Assembly (NCBI GenBank): GCA_028822475.1 | Contig: JAPKDT010000042.1 | Coordinates: forward strand, 1-11,796 | Direction: 5' to 3' | Origin: SAR324 cluster bacterium | GTDB lineage: Bacteria; SAR324; NAC60-12 | Length of the DNA: 11,796 bases | Translations under genes and position numbers: made by a program | Notes under the pieces: model-generated | What the model was told of the DNA's origin: nothing | Database searches by the model: none | The model's input: the letters and a program-made list of their open reading frames with translations, nothing else | Part shown: positions 7,615 through 11,796 of the stretch, piece after piece | Numbering within the stretch: the first letter of the stretch is position 1 | Layout of the letters: each line of letters opens with the position of its first letter

Positions 7615-7760
7615 AACTCTTTCTGCTACAGATTCCACTCCGCTGATTTGTTTATTTTTATTGTCGTTTTGGCTTTGTATAATAAAAAGTCAGCCTAATA
7701 AAAAAATATTTATTTCCTGTTATTCTTCTGCAAATAAATGAAAAATCTCGTGCAAATAAT

Positions 7761-7793
7761 TTGCTTGATAAATTGTTAGCACTCTAGTATAGT
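7761..7793 (+). promoter_or_regulatory. clpB promoter, overlapped by CIRCE
   Basis: TTGCTT (7761-7766) is followed after 18 nt by TAGTAT (7785-7790), or alternatively TATAGT (7788-7793). The -10 hexamer falls inside the central spacer of the CIRCE element, so HrcA binding would block polymerase. This is the usual arrangement at HrcA-controlled vegetative promoters. Predicted transcription starts about 35 nt before the clpB ATG. Confidence 0.65.
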
Positions 7794-7802
7794 GAGTGCT
7801 AA
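7776..7802 (+). promoter_or_regulatory. CIRCE operator (HrcA binding site)
   Basis: TTAGCACTC-N9-GAGTGCTAA, an exact match to the CIRCE consensus in both 9-nt arms and the spacer length. CIRCE is the operator of the heat-inactivated repressor HrcA and typically sits in front of groESL or dnaK. Here it lies 30 nt upstream of the clpB ATG. No hrcA gene is in the window. Confidence 0.97.
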
Positions 7803-7832
7803 AGTTATTTTAGCCACAAAAACAAAGGTTGC

Positions 7833-10457
7833 ATGGATACTCAAAAATTTACAGAAAAATCTCTTTCAGCCTTGGAAAATGCACATAGTGACGCAGTTCG
7901 TCGTAAAAACTCCGAGTTGTCCACGCTTCATCTTTTGAATGCCCTCGCCTCTCAGGAAAATGGTTTTGTTCCAAGAATATTTGAAAAAATGGAGCTAAAT
8001 TCCTTAAATTTTGCAAATTCATTAGAAAAAGCTTTGCAAGCTTTACCGACGATGAGCGGAAGTTCAGTCGGTAGAGTAAGCACTAGTGGAGAAATGAATC
8101 AGGCATTAGTTGGAGCTGAAGATGAAGCCAAAAAAATGGAGGATGAATACATCAGTGTTGAGCATCTTTTACTGGCCTTATGTGCGGAAGGAAATAAGGG
8201 ACCTGCAGGTAAAGTATTGAATGAGATGGGTGTGATCGGTGAACGTTTAATGGATACCATAAATGCTGTCCGTGGAGGTCAACGGGTAACGAGTCAAAAC
8301 CCAGAAGAAACATATGAAGCACTGGACAAATATGGAACGGATCTAAGTCAACTGGCACGTGACGGAAAACTTGATCCGGTTATCGGCCGGGATGACGAAA
8401 TCCGCAGAGTAATTCAAGTACTTTCACGGCGGACCAAAAACAATCCGGTTTTGATCGGTGAACCAGGTGTTGGAAAAACGGCGATTGCTGAAGGATTAGC
8501 CCAACGTATTGCACGCAATGATGTGCCGGATAGTCTTAAAGATAAAAAGCTGGTCTCACTAGATATGGGGGCCCTGATTGCAGGAGCTAAATATCGTGGT
8601 GAATTTGAAGAGCGTTTAAAAGCAGTTCTCAAAGAAGTAGTTGATGCAGACGGGCATATTGTTTTGTTTATAGATGAATTACACACAGTAGTCGGAGCAG
8701 GCAAAACTGAAGGTTCAATGGACGCAGGAAACTTGCTGAAGCCAATGCTAGCGCGCGGAGAACTTCACTGTATTGGTGCTACAACACTTGATGAATACCG
8801 TAAATACATTGAAAAAGATCCTGCACTTGAGAGACGGTTTCAACAGGTATTGGTTGATCAGCCTAATGTTGAAGACACAATTTCAATTTTAAGAGGATTG
8901 AAGGAACGCTATGAAATACATCACGGTGTACGTATCAAAGACGGTGCGTTGATTGCTGCAGCCACGCTTTCACAGCGTTATATCTCAGACCGCTTTCTGC
9001 CTGACAAAGCCATTGATTTGATGGATGAAGCCGCCTCAAAATTAAGGGTTGAAATTAATTCAATGCCTGCAGAAATGGATGAGATATCACGGAGAATCCT
9101 CCAGTTGCAAATTGAAAAAGAAGCTCTGAAAAAGGAAAAAGACTCTGCATCCAAAAACAGACTTAAGAAACTTTCTAAAGAATTATCTGAACTGCAGCAC
9201 AACTTTGATATTTTGACTTTGCAATGGGAGAAGGAAAAGTCATCTTTACAGGATTTGAGTGAATTAAAACAGAAAATTGAAGAAGTCCGTCTGCAGATTG
9301 AACGTGCACGTCAGGATTATAATCTGGAAGAAGCTGCACGTCTTGAATATGGTGTACTTCCGGAACTTGAGAGACAGCAGGAAACAGCACTGACTGTTGA
9401 TGAAACACAGAATAATCAAATGCTTAAGGAGGAAGTTGACGCCGAGGATATTGCGGAAATAGTAGCTCTCTGGACCGGTATTCCTGCACAAAAACTTATT
9501 GAAGGTGAAGGCGAAAAGCTACTTCGTCTTCCGGAGCATCTGCATCAACGTGTGGTAGGTCAGGACGAAGCTATTAATCTAGTCTCGGATGCAGTTATCA
9601 GGGCACGTTCCGGAATTAATGACCCAAACAGACCTCTCGGAAGTTTTATATTTTTAGGTCCAACCGGAGTTGGAAAAACAGAACTGGCTAGGGCTTTGGC
9701 AGAATATTTGTTTGATGATGAACAAAATATGATCCGCATTGACATGAGTGAGTACATGGAAAAACATTCAGTTTCCAGACTGATTGGCGCTCCTCCGGGT
9801 TATGTTGGTTTTGATGAAGGAGGACAGTTGACTGAGTCTGTAAGGCGTCGCCCTTACAGCGTTTTGCTCTTCGACGAAATTGAAAAGGCGCATTATGATG
9901 TTTTCAATATTTTGCTGCAAATTCTAGATGATGGCAGATTGACTGATTCACATGGTCGTACCGTAGATTTTAAAAATACACTGGTCATCATGACTTCAAA
10001 TATTGGCAGCCAAAATTTGATTAATCAAAAGAGTGTTGAAATTTCAGCTTCTTCAGTTCATGCAGAACAAAAGAAAATGGTAATGCAGGAACTGCGGCAG
10101 CATTTTCGTCCAGAATTTTTAAACCGCGTCGATGATAGCGTAGTTTTTCATCCGCTACTTCAGGAGCACATGAGCGGTATTATAAGAATTCAACTGGAGC
10201 GCTTAAAAAAACGTTTGCATGAACGGAATATTTATCTGAACTTGACTGAAGAAGCAGTTGAATTTCTGGCTGAAGTTGGTTATGACCCAGTTTATGGAGC
10301 ACGTCCGCTAAAACGAGCTATACAAAAGGAACTGGAAACTGAACTAGCAAGAGCAATTTTGTCAGGAACAATACAAGACGGCCAAGAAGTGACTGCCAAT
10401 GTATCCGCTGGAAAAATATTTTTTGAAAAGATTACTACTGTTTCCAAAGAGCAATAA
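7833..10457 (+). CDS. clpB: ATP-dependent disaggregase ClpB (Hsp100)
   Basis: A cytoplasmic hexameric AAA+ chaperone that, with DnaK, threads and rescues aggregated proteins after heat stress. It has 874 residues (E. coli has 857). The order is: Clp N-domain (about 1-145); NBD1 with Walker A GEPGVGKT (209-216) and Walker B VLFIDE (277-282); the long coiled-coil M-domain (about 405-540), Lys/Glu-rich and containing the family block RARQDYNLEEAARLEYGVLPELE; NBD2 with Walker A GPTGVGKT (609-616) and Walker B VLLFDE (677-682); SNIGS sensor region; and FRPEFLNRVDD followed by the C-terminal D2 small domain. The M-domain and the lack of a ClpP-binding IGF/L loop distinguish it from ClpA and ClpC. 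The ATG is preceded by AAAGG. A perfect CIRCE overlaps the promoter. hsp20 lies 207 nt downstream, forming a heat-shock pair. Confidence 0.98.
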   Translation: MDTQKFTEKSLSALENAHSDAVRRKNSELSTLHLLNALASQENGFVPRIFEKMELNSLNFANSLEKALQALPTMSGSSVGRVSTSGEMNQALVGAEDEAKKMEDEYISVEHLLLALCAEGNKGPAGKVLNEMGVIGERLMDTINAVRGGQRVTSQNPEETYEALDKYGTDLSQLARDGKLDPVIGRDDEIRRVIQVLSRRTKNNPVLIGEPGVGKTAIAEGLAQRIARNDVPDSLKDKKLVSLDMGALIAGAKYRGEFEERLKAVLKEVVDADGHIVLFIDELHTVVGAGKTEGSMDAGNLLKPMLARGELHCIGATTLDEYRKYIEKDPALERRFQQVLVDQPNVEDTISILRGLKERYEIHHGVRIKDGALIAAATLSQRYISDRFLPDKAIDLMDEAASKLRVEINSMPAEMDEISRRILQLQIEKEALKKEKDSASKNRLKKLSKELSELQHNFDILTLQWEKEKSSLQDLSELKQKIEEVRLQIERARQDYNLEEAARLEYGVLPELERQQETALTVDETQNNQMLKEEVDAEDIAEIVALWTGIPAQKLIEGEGEKLLRLPEHLHQRVVGQDEAINLVSDAVIRARSGINDPNRPLGSFIFLGPTGVGKTELARALAEYLFDDEQNMIRIDMSEYMEKHSVSRLIGAPPGYVGFDEGGQLTESVRRRPYSVLLFDEIEKAHYDVFNILLQILDDGRLTDSHGRTVDFKNTLVIMTSNIGSQNLINQKSVEISASSVHAEQKKMVMQELRQHFRPEFLNRVDDSVVFHPLLQEHMSGIIRIQLERLKKRLHERNIYLNLTEEAVEFLAEVGYDPVYGARPLKRAIQKELETELARAILSGTIQDGQEVTANVSAGKIFFEKITTVSKEQ

Positions 10458-10461
10458 GCTT

Positions 10462-10491
10462 TTGACTTCTTTACTGGTAAAGGGAATAAAG
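10462..10491 (+). promoter_or_regulatory. Possible promoter for hsp20
   Basis: TTGACT (10462-10467), 18 nt, then ATAAAG (10486-10491), just after the clpB stop. The -35 is good and the -10 is poor. No CIRCE and no convincing heat-shock-sigma (CTTGAA/CCCCAT) promoter is present. If used, the leader is about 165 nt. Readthrough from clpB is an alternative source of hsp20 mRNA, because I see no convincing terminator after clpB. Confidence 0.3.
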
Positions 10492-10524
10492 ATCTTTAGC
10501 TGAATTTATAGGTATTTAAAAATT

Positions 10525-10664
10525 CGGTTCTCGCTCTTTGTCGTAGTGTTCGAGAAACCGTGTTTGGGGTTGACCATTGTGGTAACCCCTGTAATGCACC
10601 TCCAAGTTCAGTGCTATGGGTTGGAGGTTATTTTGTAAACACCTTGCTTATCTAAGGAGGTACT
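10525..10664 (+). promoter_or_regulatory. ROSE-like RNA thermometer in the hsp20 5' leader
   Basis: Four consecutive hairpins lie upstream of the hsp20 ATG. H1 is CGGTTCTCG/CGAGAAACCG (10525-10533 with 10551-10560, one bulge). H2 is GGGGTT-G-ACC/GGT-AACCCC (10566-10575 with 10581-10589, nine pairs and a bulged G). H3 is ACCTCCAA/TTGGAGGT (10598-10605 with 10621-10628, perfect). H4 is ACCUUGCUU (10641-10649) pairing with the entire Shine-Dalgarno AAGGAGGU (10654-10661) through an AUCU loop, with one unpaired G inside UUGCU. The U[U/C]GCU motif opposite the SD with that extra G is the diagnostic feature of ROSE elements. These sit before small heat-shock genes in proteobacteria and melt at high temperature to free the ribosome site. 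The match was found by eye, not by a covariance model. Confidence 0.85.
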
Positions 10665-11138
10665 ATGTTACATTTAGCACGTTACTCATCCATCACCCCT
10701 TCAGATTTTGAAAGAGCTCTCGGAATTACCGTTGGCTTTGATTCAATGTTTGATCGTTTTTTCGGAGATGTTGAAAGATCGGAATCCGCAACTGGATATC
10801 CACCTTACAATATCCGAAAAGACGAAGAAAATGTTTATACCATCGAAATGGCTGTTGCCGGATTTTCAAAAGAAGATTTGGAAGCAGAACTCAAAGAAGG
10901 TATTCTTAATATCCGTTCAAAGCCGGATCAGGAAGAAGGCGAGTATTTACATCGTGGAATTGCCAAGCGTGCGTTTTCTCGAAGTTTTACCCTCTCTGAT
11001 GATGTGATTATTAAGGGAGCAGATCTGATTAATGGTATGCTGACTATTAGTCTTGAAAGGATCATTCCTGAAGAAAAAAAATCTCGTATGATTGAGATAG
11101 GTCAGCCAGCAGAGTCTGATCATAAGAAAATAAACTAA
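10665..11138 (+). CDS. Small heat-shock protein, Hsp20/IbpA family
   Basis: An ATP-independent holdase that binds unfolding proteins and hands them to DnaK/ClpB. At 157 residues it has typical length. The N-terminal segment (GFDSMFDRFF) is followed by the alpha-crystallin domain, about 45-135: YPPYNIRKDEENVYTIEMAVAGFSKEDLE; EYLHRGIAKRAFSRSFTL; the signature GADLINGMLTISLER (118-132). A C-terminal IEI (143-145) is the I-x-I motif used for oligomer assembly. YPPYNI, AVAGF, Y-L-(H)-RGIA-R-F and the NG-L-I-LER block are characteristic of the IbpA/HspA class of proteobacteria, which is also the class usually controlled by ROSE leaders. The ATG has an ideal AAGGAGG Shine-Dalgarno that is folded into the thermometer. 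The gene sits directly downstream of clpB and ahead of a clear terminator. Confidence 0.96.
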   Translation: MLHLARYSSITPSDFERALGITVGFDSMFDRFFGDVERSESATGYPPYNIRKDEENVYTIEMAVAGFSKEDLEAELKEGILNIRSKPDQEEGEYLHRGIAKRAFSRSFTLSDDVIIKGADLINGMLTISLERIIPEEKKSRMIEIGQPAESDHKKIN

Positions 11139-11165
11139 TCTTAAACAGTTTTTAACCATAAAATT

Positions 11166-11215
11166 AATCCCGCCCGAGGTTGCTTTGTCAATCTTTGGTG
11201 GGATTTTTGTTTTTA
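11166..11215 (+). terminator. Rho-independent terminator after hsp20
   Basis: AATCCCGCC (11166-11174) pairs with GGTGGGATT (11197-11205), nine pairs with one G-U. The stem is followed by a T-rich run (11204-11215). It lies 27 nt after the hsp20 stop and closes the clpB-hsp20 unit. Confidence 0.88.
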
Positions 11216-11381
11216 GCCTAAGTATTGCAAAAAAGTGTGACGGTTTTTGCCAATTTTCTCATCATTAATGGAGAGATTCAAAATATCCCCTGTTTTATTT
11301 CCTAAAAAATCCATAATTTTAAAAAACAACTATACTCTTTAGAAAAAATAATTGTAAAGTTACTCGAATTTCAATTATTTC
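11216..11381. other. AT-rich intergenic stretch, no feature seen
   Basis: Very AT-rich sequence between the hsp20 terminator and the next promoter. A lone TATACT (11331) lacks a -35 partner. I see no open frame, repeat or hairpin worth annotating. Confidence 0.5.
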
Positions 11382-11410
11382 TTGACTCATGAAAATAAAA
11401 ATTATATAAG
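11382..11410 (+). promoter_or_regulatory. Strong sigma-70-type promoter for the secreted binding protein
   Basis: TTGACT (11382-11387), an exact 17-nt spacer, then TATAAG (11405-11410), with AT-rich flanks. Transcription is predicted to start near 11417, giving a leader of about 245 nt before the ATG at 11664. Confidence 0.75.
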
Positions 11411-11416
11411 TGTACC

Positions 11417-11652
11417 TCTTACTGTAGCTAGATTAACATTTTAGCTCACATTCCCTTCGCAGCATATTTATGTGGAGGTTAATCTGTGTGAGCAAAATCC
11501 CGCGTGTTAGCTGAAGGATATCCATAAAAAGCTTGGATCTAGAACTAAGGCGCTGATCGTTAGCCTGCACTAGGATAACCTATACAAATGGTTTGTGTAG
11601 GTTAAAAGTCAAGGGTTTACAATTTTGTAAACCAAGAAATTATTTAATTGAT
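11417..11652 (+). promoter_or_regulatory. Long structured 5' leader, candidate cis-regulatory RNA
   Basis: Several pairings are visible in the leader. AGATTAAC (11430-11437) pairs with GTTAATCT (11478-11485), and GCTCACA (11444-11450) pairs with TGTGAGC (11487-11493). These two cross each other, so they form a pseudoknot or are alternatives. Further pairings are ATCCA/TGGAT (11520-11524 with 11534-11538) and AGGC/GCCT (11548-11551 with 11563-11566). A 12-pair hairpin, AACCTATACAAA/TTTGTGTAGGTT, spans 11577-11603. A 9-pair hairpin, GGTTTACAA/TTGTAAACC, spans 11614-11633. Neither strong hairpin is followed by a U-tract and neither covers the Shine-Dalgarno. It matches no riboswitch class whose core motif I could recall (TPP, cobalamin, SAM, glycine, GEMM, preQ1, fluoride, glnA). 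Function is unknown. Confidence 0.45.
11614..11633. repeat. 20-bp near-perfect palindrome
   Basis: GGTTTACAA-TT-TTGTAAACC, two exact 9-nt arms around a 2-nt centre, 31 nt before the start codon of the secreted protein. As DNA it has the symmetry of a dimeric regulator site, although it lies about 200 nt downstream of the predicted start of transcription. As RNA it is a stable hairpin that could protect the mRNA or aid initiation. Confidence 0.6.
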
Positions 11653-11663
11653 AAGGAGTTAAA

Positions 11664-11796
11664 ATGAGTAAATGGTTAGGAAAAACATGGAAAGGTGTTT
11701 TACTGGCAGTTGTGACATCAGTCTTTGCTTTAGGCAGTGTTGCTAGTGCTGGTCAATGCACAAACGAGAGATGGAACAAAGTGATGAAGCGTGGGA
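11664..11796 (+). CDS. Secreted protein, probably amino-acid ABC transporter substrate-binding protein (3' end beyond window)
   Basis: Only the first 44 codons are visible. They show a classical signal peptide: SKWLGKTWK, hydrophobic GVLLAVVTSVFALGSV, likely cleavage after ASA near residue 29. The mature start GQCTNERWNKVMKRG follows. The W-x-x-V-x-x-R-G stretch directly after the signal peptide is how many family-3 (polar amino acid) periplasmic binding proteins begin. That suggests an amino-acid ABC importer component, but 15 mature residues are too few to be sure. The start is well supported: AAGGAG (11653-11658) lies 5 nt before the ATG. The gene has its own strong promoter and an unusually long structured leader, and is separated from hsp20 by a terminator. 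Confidence 0.6.
   Translation, partial: MSKWLGKTWKGVLLAVVTSVFALGSVASAGQCTNERWNKVMKRG

Noticed and set aside
7405..7638. A 77-codon minus-strand frame with a GTG start in the tdk-clpB gap
   Set aside because: It has no clear Shine-Dalgarno, no recognisable domain and a mixed composition (Phe/Ile/Leu-rich, then Arg/His-rich). It also runs through a strongly base-paired segment ending in a U-tract. A structured RNA explains the sequence better.
10469..10497. Palindromes CTTTAC-TG-GTAAAG and AAAGATCTTT just after clpB, considered as its terminator
   Set aside because: The stems are short and AT-rich with no T-run afterwards. They may be incidental or part of the hsp20 promoter area.
11139..11663. 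Search for a tRNA gene or other standard RNA in the last gap
   Set aside because: No T-loop GGTTCGA-type segment or acceptor-stem pairing was found, and no SRP, tmRNA or RNase P hallmark is present.
1..11796. Mobile elements, phage genes, CRISPR arrays or a defence island
   Set aside because: No transposase, integrase, terminal inverted repeats, att-like duplications or spaced direct repeats were seen. The genes are mostly core metabolism and stress response, with only the orphan methylase possibly accessory.

Overview
The window is an 11.8 kb piece of a moderately AT-rich, Gram-negative bacterial chromosome. Signal peptides, a FecR-type periplasmic protein, an IbpA-like Hsp20 and a ROSE-like RNA thermometer point to a proteobacterium or a related lineage. 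A perfect CIRCE operator on clpB shows that HrcA-type control is present. I cannot fix the taxon from this; a marine delta/lambda-type proteobacterium (SAR324-like) or an alphaproteobacterium are guesses. There are no insertion sequences, CRISPR arrays, tRNAs or rRNAs. Most genes are housekeeping.

Layout. Positions 1-4443 hold a plus-strand run. It contains mnmG (tRNA wobble-uridine modification, 5' end cut by the window edge), an EamA/DMT-family exporter 11 nt downstream, and a DNA-methylase-like gene whose start overlaps the exporter's end. The methylase carries an unusual N-terminal array of eight 8-residue repeats. Convergent to these, 4458-7207 holds three minus-strand genes. In transcription order they are tdk (thymidine kinase), asd (aspartate-semialdehyde dehydrogenase, TTG start) and a secreted FecR-domain protein.

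A 625-nt gap (7208-7832) separates tdk from the divergent clpB. It holds a likely tdk promoter, a candidate minus-strand structured RNA with its own U-tract (about 7413-7519), and the clpB promoter overlapped by CIRCE. clpB (disaggregase) and hsp20 (IbpA-like holdase) form a heat-shock pair with two different thermosensing devices. clpB has the CIRCE/HrcA repressor site. hsp20 has a 5' leader with three hairpins and a final hairpin that sequesters the whole Shine-Dalgarno sequence around a UUGCU motif, the hallmark of ROSE RNA thermometers. An intrinsic terminator follows hsp20.

The last 525-nt gap (11139-11663) carries a strong sigma-70-type promoter and a leader of about 245 nt. The leader has a possible pseudoknot and two very strong hairpins, and precedes a secreted protein cut off by the window end that resembles an amino-acid ABC transporter binding protein. 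This leader and the RNA candidate next to clpB are the least explained parts of the window.
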